Shown one piece after another: positions 8,255 through 17,676 of a stretch of DNA of 43,770 nt. Under the pieces are notes generated by a model, which did no database searches, was not told the DNA's origin, and was given only the letters and a program-made list of their open reading frames with translations. A program made the position numbers and the translations under genes. The DNA is from Gammaproteobacteria bacterium (GTDB taxonomy: Bacteria > Pseudomonadota > Gammaproteobacteria > Steroidobacterales > Steroidobacteraceae), in assembly GCA_028293725.1 (NCBI GenBank), contig JAQGOE010000157.1, positions 1 through 43,770 of the forward strand. The letters run 5' to 3'. Position 1 is the stretch's first letter. Every line of letters begins with the position of its first letter.

Positions 8255-9586
8255 TTGAACGTGAATATTCAAAGCGGCGACGCACTGCGGGTCGACACGC
8301 GTTCGCTTGCCGCGCGCTGGTATGCCGGTTATGTGCTGGCGCTGCTCATGCTCGCCTACGCGGTGAACGTCATGGACCGGTCGGTCCTCGCCGTGCTCCT
8401 CGAGTCGATCAAACACCAGTTCCACACCACCGATACGCAACAGGGCCTGCTTGGCGGCCTCGCGTTCGCGCTTTTCTATGCGACTCTCGGTGTACCGATC
8501 GCGGCGCTCGCGGACCGCACGAGCCGGCGAAATGTACTCGCCGTGTGCGCGTTGTTATGGAGTGTGATGACCGCGTTGTGCGGCATGGCGAGCAGCTTTC
8601 CGCTGTTGCTGGCGGCCCGTGTTGGAACCGCGGTGGGGGAGGCGGGAGGTACGCCGCCGTCGCATTCGCTCGTCTCCGATTATTTCCCGCTGAGCACGCG
8701 CGCGACTGCGCTCTCGATCTACGCGCTAGGCGTACCGCTCGGCTCGATGCTCGGCAGTTTGCTCGGTGGCTGGGGTAACGAGCTCTACGGCTGGCGCACA
8801 GCCTTCATGCTCGTCGGTGCGCCGGGCGTGGTCGTCGCGTTGCTCGTGTTCCTGACAATAAAGGAGCCCACGCGCGGACAGTCAGATGTCGGGATATCGG
8901 AGAGCGCCCGGCTGACGACGCCCAGATTCCCCGTTGCGCTGCAATACCTGTGGCAACAGGTCTCGTTCCGACACATGTGCCTGGCCGCGGGGCTGCATTC
9001 ACTCGTGTGGTACGCGGGCAGCACAATGAACGCCGCGTTCCTGCATCGCTCGCACGGTATGACGAGTGGCGAGGCGGGTAGTTGGCTCGCGGTGTTCGCG
9101 GGAACCGCGGCGATCGGCACCTTCCTGGGAGGCTATCTCGGCGATCGTATCAGCGTGCGAACCGACGACCGGCGTTGGTACATGTGGGTACCTGGATATG
9201 CAACTCTGGTCATGTTGCCTTTCCAGTTTTCCTCTTACCTCGCCGACAGCCTCTGGGTCATGGTGCCGTCCTTCATGGTGATGCTCACGTTGGGCTCCAT
9301 GTTCTTCGGGCCGTCCTTCGCCATGTCGCAGGGGCTCGCACCGCTGCGCATGCGTGCCGTGGCTACGTCACTCGTACTATTTATCCAGACTCTCGTGGGA
9401 CTCGGTCTCGGCCCCCTGCTGGTGGGCATGATCAGCGACCATCTGAAACCGACCATCGGCGACGCGCAGGGTTTGCGCTACGGACTGGTGTCGGTGGGTA
9501 TCGTGAATCTCTGGGCGGCGGCGCATTACTTCTGGGGTGCGCGACATGTACGGGAAGACCTCGTCCGGGCTACGAAGTACGCGTGA
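8255..9586 (+). CDS. MFS transporter (spinster-like / organic-acid type)
   Basis: A protein of about 443 residues with 12 predicted membrane helices. An early helix carries YAVNVMDRSVLAVLLESIK. The loop-2 signature region is FALFYATLGVPIAALADRTSRRNV, and helix 4 has ARVGTAVGEAGGTPPSHSLVSDYF, as in spinster-like MFS carriers that move organic acids and related solutes. It probably carries the compound admitted by the adjacent TonB receptor across the inner membrane. The start is ambiguous: TTG at 8255 lies 4 nt after GAGGGG, while GTG at 8261 lies 10 nt after it. It is separated from the receptor by a terminator, so it needs its own promoter, which I could not identify. Confidence 0.9.
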   Translation: MNVNIQSGDALRVDTRSLAARWYAGYVLALLMLAYAVNVMDRSVLAVLLESIKHQFHTTDTQQGLLGGLAFALFYATLGVPIAALADRTSRRNVLAVCALLWSVMTALCGMASSFPLLLAARVGTAVGEAGGTPPSHSLVSDYFPLSTRATALSIYALGVPLGSMLGSLLGGWGNELYGWRTAFMLVGAPGVVVALLVFLTIKEPTRGQSDVGISESARLTTPRFPVALQYLWQQVSFRHMCLAAGLHSLVWYAGSTMNAAFLHRSHGMTSGEAGSWLAVFAGTAAIGTFLGGYLGDRISVRTDDRRWYMWVPGYATLVMLPFQFSSYLADSLWVMVPSFMVMLTLGSMFFGPSFAMSQGLAPLRMRAVATSLVLFIQTLVGLGLGPLLVGMISDHLKPTIGDAQGLRYGLVSVGIVNLWAAAHYFWGARHVREDLVRATKYA

Positions 9587-9887
9587 GGATTGGGCGGGCG
9601 AGGGGAAGCAACGCTTCTGCCCGGCCCCCGTGCAGCGAGCCTTCCTTCTGCACCGTTATTGATCGCCGGGTGATGCGGTACGGCCTAAGTCGCTGATTTT
9701 ACGTACTGCAGCCACTGGCATGAGCCTTGCACCTCTACGATTGGCGGTGCGCTCCCGCCCCACGTGTTGACTCCGGCTTCGCGTGAGACGAGGAGCATCG
9801 TTCGCAGCGACGGTTGACCCCCTCATTCGTCGTCGCGGCGTTCCAACGTGCGGGGTGGTCCGTCGCCTCGCACGTTTTTATTGTCGG
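9587..9887. other. Intergenic region between convergent MFS and GntR genes
   Basis: No plausible gene is seen on either strand in this 301-bp interval. A short GAAGC-AAC-GCTTC hairpin (9605-9617) lies just past the MFS stop but has no T-tract, so it is at best a weak terminator. The one other notable element is the sigma-54-like sequence at 9715-9731. Confidence 0.6.
9715..9731 (+). promoter_or_regulatory. Sigma-54-like promoter sequence
   Basis: CTGGCATGAGCCTTGCA matches the -24/-12 consensus (YTGGCACG-N4-TTGCW) except for one base and has the required GG-N10-GC spacing. It points rightward into the minus-strand gntR gene, with no plus-strand gene until 11870. If real it would drive an antisense or short RNA. 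A chance match is quite possible. Confidence 0.3.
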
Positions 9888-10634
9888 CTACGCCGTAACC
9901 CGCAGCTCCAGGTCGATTTCAGCGATCTCGTACCCTTTACGGAAGTCGCGGATGTGTTTCGCCATCCACGTCCGCGCGCCCTCGGCATCACGCGCTTCCA
10001 ACGCTTCCACAATCCGCTTCTGCGCCGTGACGATTCGCGAGCGAGCCTGCGCAACCTTGTCGATCATCACCTGCAATGACGGCTCCAGAAGCTGCAGCAG
10101 TGGTTCCTGCGCCAGACCGAGCACCTGGTTGTGCGTCGCTCGTCCAACGCTACGAAAGAACTCCGCGGCCTGATGCACGGCAAGCCCGGTGTCCGCATTC
10201 AAGGCAACAAATCGGTCCGCTGCCGCGACAATTGCCGCGAGGTCTTCCGCGGTCCGTGCTCGTGCCGCCGCTTCCGCAATCGGAGGCTCCAGAATCGTCA
10301 GCGCGGACCACACCTCCAGAAACGTCACGTCGTGCATGACTAGCGCGCGACTCACGCCTTCCGCGATCACGTCGTGTTGAGGGCGGCTGACGGACATGAG
10401 TTTCGAGCCCGGTCGACGCTTCACCAACCCGCCGCTTTCGAGCTCGCGCAGTGCCTCTCGGACGGTGGAGCGGTTGACGCCAAACTGCCGCGCGAGCTCC
10501 GTTTCCGGAGGCAGACGCTCGCCCTCGCGCAGCGTACGACTCAGGATGCGCTCTCCGATCGCCACCGCCACCTTCCGGTAGGCGGGCTCGATGAGAATCT
10601 GCTCGAAGCGCACGCTCTCGGGCTCTGAACTCAT
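9888..10634 (-). CDS. GntR-family (FadR/FCD subfamily) transcriptional regulator
   Basis: 248 residues. The N-terminal winged HTH reads [20 protein letters not shown], then [19 protein letters not shown], the GntR signature. An all-helical FCD ligand-binding domain follows (about residues 100-240; [18 protein letters not shown] and later [10 protein letters not shown]). Its ATG overlaps the stop of the isovaleryl-CoA dehydrogenase gene (ATGA at 10631-10634), so the two are translationally coupled. A perfect TNGTNNNACNA operator of the FadR subfamily lies in the ivd/mccB promoter interval. The simplest reading is a local, autoregulated repressor of leucine/isovalerate catabolism, relieved by an acyl-CoA or organic acid. 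In many proteobacteria that role is played by a MerR-type LiuR instead. Confidence 0.93.
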   Translation of the reverse strand: MSSEPESVRFEQILIEPAYRKVAVAIGERILSRTLREGERLPPETELARQFGVNRSTVREALRELESGGLVKRRPGSKLMSVSRPQHDVIAEGVSRALVMHDVTFLEVWSALTILEPPIAEAAARARTAEDLAAIVAAADRFVALNADTGLAVHQAAEFFRSVGRATHNQVLGLAQEPLLQLLEPSLQVMIDKVAQARSRIVTAQKRIVEALEARDAEGARTWMAKHIRDFRKGYEIAEIDLELRVTA

Positions 10635-11803
10635 GCCGCGGCCTCGAACAACTCACGGCCGATCAGCATGCGTCGAATCTCCTGCGTTCCCGCGCCGATC
10701 TCATACAACTTGGCGTCGCGCAACAAGCGTCCCGATGGATAGTCGTTGATATACCCGTTGCCGCCTAACGCCTGAATCGACTCCAATGCAACCTGCGTCG
10801 CCCGTTCCGCGGCGAACAGGATGCAACTGGCGGCGTCGCGGCGCTTCACCGTGCCGGCATCACAAGCCCGGGCAACGGAATAGACGTAGGCGCGGCTCGC
10901 ATTCAACGATCCGTACATATCGGCTATCTTCCCCTGCATGAGCTCGAATGTGCCGATGGGCTGTCCGAACTGCTTCCGTTCTCGAACGTACGGCAACACG
11001 AGATCCAGTGCCGCGGCCATCAGACCGAGAGGTCCACCAGCGAGCACGACTCGTTCGAAATCGAGGCCGCTCATCAACACGCGGGCGCCGCCGTTCTCCG
11101 CGCCAACCAGGTGGGAGGCCGGTACCGCACAGTTATCAAAGACGAGCTCACAGGTGCCCGAGCCGCGCATGCCGAATTTGTCTAACTTCTGCGCGGTGGA
11201 AAAGCCCTTGTTGCCCCGCTCGACGATGAACGCGCTGATTCCGCGAGGCCCGGCGGTAGGCTCCGTCTTCGCGTACACCACGAACACATCGGCATCCGGG
11301 CCGTTGGTGATCCACATCTTGCGGCCGTTGAGTATGTACTCGGAGCCGCGCTTCTCAGCGCGCAATTGCATCGAGACCACGTCGGAGCCGGCGCCAGGCT
11401 CTGACATCGCCAGCGCACCCACATGCTCACCACTCACGAGCTTCGGAAGATAGCGGTCGCGCTGCTCGTCCGTTCCGTTGAGGCGCAACTGGTTCACACA
11501 CAGATTCGAGTGCGCGCCGTAGGACAGGCCCAACGAGCCCGATGCACGTGAGATTTCCTCCATCACGATCACGTGCGCGAGGTAACCGAGGCCGGCGCCT
11601 CCCCAGCGGTCGGGTACCGTGATACCGAGCAATCCCTGCTCACCGAGTTCCGGCCACAGATCGCGCGGAAATTCATTCGAACGATCGATGTCCGCGGCCC
11701 GTGGCGCAATCCGTTCTTGCGCGAAGCGCCGCACCTGCGTGCGGATCTCCTCGAGATCCGAGCCTAAGCCGAAGTCACAGTCGCTGCAGTCGATGGCGTC
11801 CAT
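10631..11803 (-). CDS. ivd: Isovaleryl-CoA dehydrogenase
   Basis: 390 residues from the ATG at 11803, matching the usual mature length (about 390). It oxidises isovaleryl-CoA to 3-methylcrotonyl-CoA in leucine breakdown, passing electrons to ETF. Acyl-CoA dehydrogenase signatures are present: [33 protein letters not shown] and [20 protein letters not shown]. The family-specific catalytic Glu of isovaleryl-CoA dehydrogenases lies in [17 protein letters not shown], here Glu250. The frame is open much further upstream (to 12244), but that part runs through mccB on the other strand and does not resemble the family. The start has GGGGAAGG in front. It is divergent from the carboxylase genes that use its product. 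Confidence 0.95.
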   Translation of the reverse strand: MDAIDCSDCDFGLGSDLEEIRTQVRRFAQERIAPRAADIDRSNEFPRDLWPELGEQGLLGITVPDRWGGAGLGYLAHVIVMEEISRASGSLGLSYGAHSNLCVNQLRLNGTDEQRDRYLPKLVSGEHVGALAMSEPGAGSDVVSMQLRAEKRGSEYILNGRKMWITNGPDADVFVVYAKTEPTAGPRGISAFIVERGNKGFSTAQKLDKFGMRGSGTCELVFDNCAVPASHLVGAENGGARVLMSGLDFERVVLAGGPLGLMAAALDLVLPYVRERKQFGQPIGTFELMQGKIADMYGSLNASRAYVYSVARACDAGTVKRRDAASCILFAAERATQVALESIQALGGNGYINDYPSGRLLRDAKLYEIGAGTQEIRRMLIGRELFEAAA

Positions 11804-11807
11804 GAGC

Positions 11808-11837
11808 TTGCCTTCCCCTTCAGTACGATCGTATGAT
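11808..11837 (+). promoter_or_regulatory. Putative sigma-70 promoter for mccB-mccA
   Basis: TTGCCT at 11808-11813 and TATGAT at 11832-11837 are separated by 18 bp. The predicted transcript starts near 11844, inside the GntR-type operator and about 26 nt before the chosen mccB ATG. This also argues against the upstream TTG start at 11837. Confidence 0.45.
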
Positions 11838-11864
11838 TGTCGGACAAACCGGCAACCGTGACAA
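11836..11864 (-). promoter_or_regulatory. Putative sigma-70 promoter for ivd-gntR
   Basis: Read on the minus strand: TTGTCA (11864-11859), a 17-bp spacer, and GACAAT (11841-11836). The -10 overlaps the GntR-type operator, so one bound repressor would block both divergent promoters. Confidence 0.45.
11837..11847. promoter_or_regulatory. FadR-subfamily GntR operator between ivd and mccB
   Basis: TTGTCGGACAA is a perfect dyad (5-1-5) and fits TNGTNNNACNA, the consensus of FadR/FCD-subfamily GntR repressors such as LldR. A second palindrome, TACGATCGTA, sits next to it (11824-11833). It overlaps the -10 regions of both divergent promoters. The cognate GntR is encoded at the end of the ivd transcript. 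Confidence 0.65.
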
Positions 11865-11869
11865 GAGAG

Positions 11870-13468
<1,599 letters not shown>

Positions 13469-13547
13469 GGCGACCCGTGCGCCATAGTCAACGCCTGCGT
13501 GGCGGGGTGCGACGCGTGCCTCGCCTGTGTAACAGGAGACGCTCAGC

Positions 13548-15656
13548 GTGATCAAAAGCCTGCTGGTCGCCAACCGGGGCGAAATCGCCTGCCGTATTTT
13601 TCGCACAGCACGCCGGCTTGGCGTGCGCACCATCGCCGTCTTCTCCGATGCGGATTCGGGCGCACAACATGTGCGTGAGGCGGACGAGGCCTTCCGAATC
13701 GGGCCGGCGGCGCCACGTGAAAGCTATCTCAACATCGAGCGCATCCTCGAAGCGGCGCGCGCTAGTGGCGCAGAGGCCATTCATCCCGGATACGGCTTTC
13801 TTTCGGAGAAATCCGAGTTCGCGCAGGCGTGCGTGGATGCGGGCCTCATATTTGTCGGTCCTCCGCCCGCGGCGATCGCCTCGATGGGCTCAAAAATCGT
13901 GGCGAAGGCGCGAATGCGCGCCGCTGGCGTTCCCGTACTTCCGGGCTACGATGGCTCGCGACAGGATCTCGAGCACCTTGCGCGTGCGGCGCTCGAGTTG
14001 GGATTGCCTCTGATCATCAAGCCCGCGGCTGGCGGTGGCGGCAAGGGAATGCGCATCGTAAAGGACAAGGCGGAAATCGCCGATGCGCTTGCCGGAGCGC
14101 GGCGCCTTGCGGAGAGCGCCTTCGGGGACAGTGCGCTGCTGTTGGAGCGATATCTGTCGGCGCCACGCCACGTCGAGGTGCAGGTATTCGCCGATACGCA
14201 CGGGAATTTCGTGCACCTCGGGGACCGGGACTGCTCGATTCAACGGCGCCACCAGAAATTGATCGAGGAAGCGCCTGCTCCGGCGATTCCAGACGAGGTC
14301 CGCAGCCGGTTGCGCGCGGCCGCGCTCACGGTCGCACGTGAGATTGGTTACGTTAGTGCTGGAACCGTCGAATTTTTGTTCGACGGACGCGACGTCTACT
14401 TCATGGAAATGAACACGCGCTTGCAGGTGGAGCACACGGTCACGGAAGCGGTTACCGGACTCGACCTGGTGGAGTGGCAATTGCGCGTGGCGAGCGGTGA
14501 GCCGCTGCCGCTATCACAGGAAGATATTCGGCTGCACGGACATGCCATCGAGGCGCGTGTCTGCGCCGAGGATCCGGAGCGCGACTTTCTCCCTAGCGCT
14601 GGCGAGCTGCGCCTGCTGCAGTGGCCGTCGGCCGAGCGGGACGCCGCCCGATCGATTCGAGTCGACGCCGGCTTCACAACGGGCGACGTCGTGCCGGCGA
14701 GTTACGACTCGTTGCTGGGGAAGGTTATCGCGTGGGCCCCGGAGCGCACGCAGGCGGCCGCATGTCTCTCTTCGGCGCTAGAACATATTTATTGTGCGGG
14801 CGTGCACACGAATGAGAGGTGGCTGAGCAGGGTGCTTCGAGCGCCTCGCTTTCTGGAGGTTCGGCACAGCATCGCGTTCCTGCAGGAGAGCGGGGGTGAC
14901 TTCGCGGGGCCGAAGGATATCGATGCTCCGGTAGTGGCGTTGGCAGCGATTGCTGCGCATGGCCCCACGGCATACGAGGCGGAGGTCCGCGGCTCTGCTG
15001 CGCATGGCCCCGGTGCGTCGGCCGTGCGCCATGGGTCCGCCAGGTTCGGCGCAACCGCTCCCGGCAGCGCGCTCGGCAACTCGGTGGCCTTAGCGAACCC
15101 CGTCAGCCCGTGGGCGATCCTCGACGGCTTCACTCCAAACCTCCCGGCCCGCGTCGACTACACGCTGTCGTGGCACGGCCATGAGCACACCGCCGAAATG
15201 ACGTTCACCGGTGGCCTCCTCACTGCCGTGTCCGTAGACGCGCGCGCGCCACTCGCGGTGTCTGATTTGTCATTTTCTGGCGGGCTCGTCGCGGTCTGCA
15301 TCGAAAAGGTGCGGCTGCAAGCGCGCTATCTCAGGTACGACACGCACCTCCATCTCTGGAGCGCCGGCAATCACTGGGAGGTCGTGCTCGAAGATCCACG
15401 CCTGAAAGAGTTCTCGAGCACTGCTGCGCAGGGCGGGCTGACAACGCCACTGCCTGGCGTCGTCGCCGCGGTGGTGGCGAAAGTAGGGCAGGCGGTGCGC
15501 GCTGGCGAAACGCTCATGGTGATTGAGGCGATGAAAATGGAGCACAGTATTAGTGCTCCTTACGATGGCACCGTGAAAGTGATCCATTTCGCGCCCGGCG
15601 ATCGGGTTCCAGAAGGAAGTCAGCTTCTTGAGCTTGCTCCGGTGACCTCCTCATGA
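13548..15656 (+). CDS. liuD: 3-methylcrotonyl-CoA carboxylase, biotin-carrying (alpha) subunit
   Basis: 702 residues from GTG 13548 (AGGAG 9 nt upstream). A biotin carboxylase domain spans about 1-450: LVANRGEIACRIFRTARRLG, KPAAGGGGKGMRI (ATP grasp loop) and EMNTRLQVEHTVTEAVTGLD. A carboxylase-specific linker domain follows, and the C-terminal biotinyl domain has AMKM with the biotinylated Lys at about 663. It carboxylates biotin using ATP and bicarbonate. It is about 45 residues longer than Pseudomonas LiuD (655). The excess lies around residues 465-520, an Ala/Gly/His-rich stretch encoded by an internal direct repeat. The methylglutaconyl-CoA hydratase and HMG-CoA lyase genes that often accompany it are not in this window. 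Confidence 0.95.
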   Translation: MIKSLLVANRGEIACRIFRTARRLGVRTIAVFSDADSGAQHVREADEAFRIGPAAPRESYLNIERILEAARASGAEAIHPGYGFLSEKSEFAQACVDAGLIFVGPPPAAIASMGSKIVAKARMRAAGVPVLPGYDGSRQDLEHLARAALELGLPLIIKPAAGGGGKGMRIVKDKAEIADALAGARRLAESAFGDSALLLERYLSAPRHVEVQVFADTHGNFVHLGDRDCSIQRRHQKLIEEAPAPAIPDEVRSRLRAAALTVAREIGYVSAGTVEFLFDGRDVYFMEMNTRLQVEHTVTEAVTGLDLVEWQLRVASGEPLPLSQEDIRLHGHAIEARVCAEDPERDFLPSAGELRLLQWPSAERDAARSIRVDAGFTTGDVVPASYDSLLGKVIAWAPERTQAAACLSSALEHIYCAGVHTNERWLSRVLRAPRFLEVRHSIAFLQESGGDFAGPKDIDAPVVALAAIAAHGPTAYEAEVRGSAAHGPGASAVRHGSARFGATAPGSALGNSVALANPVSPWAILDGFTPNLPARVDYTLSWHGHEHTAEMTFTGGLLTAVSVDARAPLAVSDLSFSGGLVAVCIEKVRLQARYLRYDTHLHLWSAGNHWEVVLEDPRLKEFSSTAAQGGLTTPLPGVVAAVVAKVGQAVRAGETLMVIEAMKMEHSISAPYDGTVKVIHFAPGDRVPEGSQLLELAPVTSS
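14951..15011 (+). repeat. In-frame 16-bp direct repeat inside the carboxylase alpha gene
   Basis: TGCTGCGCATGGCCCC occurs at 14951-14966 and again at 14996-15011, exactly 45 nt (15 codons) apart, encoding AAHGP twice. A degraded echo, GTGCGCCATGGG, follows near 15022. The repeat accounts for an Ala/Gly-rich insertion between the biotin carboxylase and linker domains. Confidence 0.8.
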
Positions 15657-16269
15657 CAGGATTAGATAAGCGTTGCGGTAACCGTTCGGGCCACTCCAAG
15701 CGGCTCGGAAATAAAAAAAAATAATTATTTTGCAGCGCAGTGAGATATCCCGCCGAGTCACAGCAGTAACAGAGTGGCAGTTACTGTCTCCCGCGTGAGC
15801 GTTGTCGAGCGGAAGTGTCGAGGGAGTACGTGCAGACCACTTTTCCGTGAGATAGGGACCTAGCGCTTCTCGGTGCCGGTTATGAAACAGGATTTTTGTT
15901 TCCGGGGCCCTCGGCGGGAGTCAGTAGCTGCCTGCTTTATGCGTCTCGTGTGCGTCGTTGGATTATAAGGACGGGACGCGTCCGGCAGCCCTTGCCTCAA
16001 GCGGGGGATTTGGAGCAGGATCGAGCGGCACCGCCTGACGCGCAGCTGCTCAATGATTGAGCAACCGGATTTTCCGGAAGGGGAAGCACACATGGATGAA
16101 CGAAGCAAAACCCGGCCACGCGCGATACCTATTGACAGCCGAGGTCCGTTCCGCTGACGCGGAACGATTAAAGCTCGTCAAACTCAACTCCGTGCGCGCC
16201 GGCCTACGTGGCAGCGGCGATTACGTACGGAACCGACATTACCCGATTACATGGAATGGGGAAAAAGGG
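15657..16269. other. Hairpin-rich noncoding region between liuD and the RAYT-like gene
   Basis: 613 bp with no convincing gene. It holds an AT-rich island in an otherwise GC-rich sequence: nine A residues run into the 14-bp palindrome AAAATAATTATTTT at 15718-15731. A series of perfect inverted repeats follows: CAGTAAC-N9-GTTACTG (15764-15786), GAAACA-N7-TGTTTC (15884-15902), GGACGCGTCC (15974-15983), TGCTCAAT-G-ATTGAGCA (16047-16063), CCGGA-TTT-TCCGG (16065-16077) and CGTTCCGC-TGAC-GCGGAACG (16147-16166). The frame of the RAYT-like gene stays open back to 16057, but family members begin at the MSRRSRLHVPGG Met at 16270. A structured RNA or remnants of REP-type elements are both possible. Confidence 0.6.
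16147..16166. repeat. REP-like hairpin upstream of the RAYT-like gene
   Basis: CGTTCCGC-TGAC-GCGGAACG is a perfect 8-bp stem with a 4-nt loop. It is preceded at 16141-16144 by GAGG, resembling the purine-rich tetranucleotide at the foot of REP hairpins recognised by RAYT proteins. It lies 104 bp before the RAYT-like start codon. I found no second copy in this window, so REP status is a guess. Confidence 0.35.
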
Positions 16270-17496
16270 ATGTCACGTCGATCCAGACTTCACGTACCCG
16301 GCGGCGTTTATTACGTCGTCCAACGCAGCAACGCCCGTCAACCGATCTTCACCGACGCCGCCGACTACGCAATTTTCGAGCGGCTCCTGGCTACGATGCT
16401 CGCGCGCTGTCGCGCACGCGTGCATGCGTTTTGCTGGGAGGTCGACGCCATTCACCTCGCCCTGCAGGTCACGGATATGCCAGTCGGGCGGCTCATGCAG
16501 CGACTCAGTAGCCAGTACGCCCGCCGCGTTCACCGCAGGCAGGGCAACGGTGGCCATCTGTTTCAGCAGCGTTATCACTCGCTGTTGATCGACCCCGATG
16601 CCTACCTTCTGAAGCTCATACGCCATCTGCATCTCATACCGGTGCGCTCGCAGACCGTTCGGGATCCGAACGATTACGCGCTGAGCAGTCAACGCGCATA
16701 CCTGGGCATGACACAGGTTCCGTGGCTGACGACGAGCGTCGCGCTACGAATGCTGGCGCAGCGCCCGGAGCAGGCACGTTATGCCTATCGGCGCCTGATG
16801 TTTGAAGCGCCCACGGTGGACGAGGGTGCGCACTTCGAGCGAGGCTGTGATGATGATCCGCGAGTTCTCGGGGATCGGCAGTTCATGGCGGATATTCCGC
16901 GGCACATGCGTGTCTACCGCAGCAGCTACTCACTCGATCAGGTCATCGACACGGTGTCATGCACCCTGGGAGTGGAGCGAAGTGAGGTGTTATCCCGGTC
17001 ACGTCAGCGGCGCCTGTCGCTGGCCCGTGCGTTGATCACCTGGTACGCGACCGAGCGGGGAGTGGCGACGCTCGCCGAGGTTGCACGCCGGCTCGAGCGG
17101 GACCCGTCGACGCTTTTTGTTGGGGTAGAGCGCTATCGCAACCTGCGTCCCGAGCTCTTCAACCTGACCGCCTTGCCGGACAACGGCCCACTGTTGCGGC
17201 CGGGGCCGCAGGGGGCGGGGCCGTCTGGGGTCACGCTCGCGAACGCCGTCACCCATACAAATGGCGTGACCCACACAAACGGTGTCGGGGTGTCGTCAGG
17301 AATGGGGGCTTCCCCGAGTGGGGGAGGAGCGTCCGGTCTAATGACTTCATCTGGCGTGGTTGCATCGTCAGGGGTCGGTGTCCAGGCCGGCGGTGCCGTC
17401 TCCGCCAGCGTCACCATGCCCCCGGGGGTGGAGGAGCCCCCCACCCGAGGCGTGGGGCCCGCGTTGTTGAGCGGAGCCTGGGTGACACGACGTTGA
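16270..17496 (+). CDS. RAYT-like (Y1 transposase) protein with DnaA-type HTH, catalytic residues lost
   Basis: 408 residues. Residues 1-150 follow the REP-associated tyrosine transposase plan: RLHVPGGVYYVVQRSNARQP, HLFQQRYHSLLIDPDAYLLK and RHLHLIPVRS. However, the metal-binding HxH (usually NHxH) reads DAIH, with Ala60 in place of the first His. The Tyr of the usual RYIxLNPVR motif is His119, and the Asn of NPVR is Ile. Residues about 215-300 resemble DnaA domain IV: LDQVIDTVSCTLGVERSEVL, LARALITWYATERGV and ERDPSTLFVGVERYR. A Gly/Ser/Val/Thr-rich tail of about 110 residues ends the protein. The intact frame with a dead-looking active site suggests a domesticated DNA-binding protein rather than a working transposase. 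No terminal repeats or target duplications were seen. Confidence 0.85.
   Translation: MSRRSRLHVPGGVYYVVQRSNARQPIFTDAADYAIFERLLATMLARCRARVHAFCWEVDAIHLALQVTDMPVGRLMQRLSSQYARRVHRRQGNGGHLFQQRYHSLLIDPDAYLLKLIRHLHLIPVRSQTVRDPNDYALSSQRAYLGMTQVPWLTTSVALRMLAQRPEQARYAYRRLMFEAPTVDEGAHFERGCDDDPRVLGDRQFMADIPRHMRVYRSSYSLDQVIDTVSCTLGVERSEVLSRSRQRRLSLARALITWYATERGVATLAEVARRLERDPSTLFVGVERYRNLRPELFNLTALPDNGPLLRPGPQGAGPSGVTLANAVTHTNGVTHTNGVGVSSGMGASPSGGGASGLMTSSGVVASSGVGVQAGGAVSASVTMPPGVEEPPTRGVGPALLSGAWVTRR
17248..17283 (+). repeat. 18-bp tandem repeat in the RAYT-like tail
   Basis: Two imperfect 18-nt units (17248-17265 and 17266-17283) each encode VTHTNG. They lie in the low-complexity C-terminal tail and point to slippage-driven growth of the tail. 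Confidence 0.8.
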
Positions 17497-17676
17497 CAGG
17501 TGCAATGCGTCCGAGCGATGCTGCCTGACGAAAGCGGTATGCCGCCCATGTGAAGTGAAACTCATGCCCCAACCCGAGCTGCATGTTCCGGCACGAATTA
17601 CCAGGCCGACTCTCGCGAAGGCGATGGTCTCCGGGTCGATTCGTGTCGAGAACGGGCTGCTTAAGGGTTGGGTGTC

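Noticed and set aside
15657..16269. tRNA or CRISPR repeat array in the hairpin-rich region
   Set aside because: No cloverleaf or T-loop sequence, and the inverted repeats differ from one another and are not evenly spaced.
16270..17496. Complete IS200/IS605 insertion sequence
   Set aside because: Single gene without an associated tnpB, terminal hairpin ends or target-site signals, and with lost catalytic residues.
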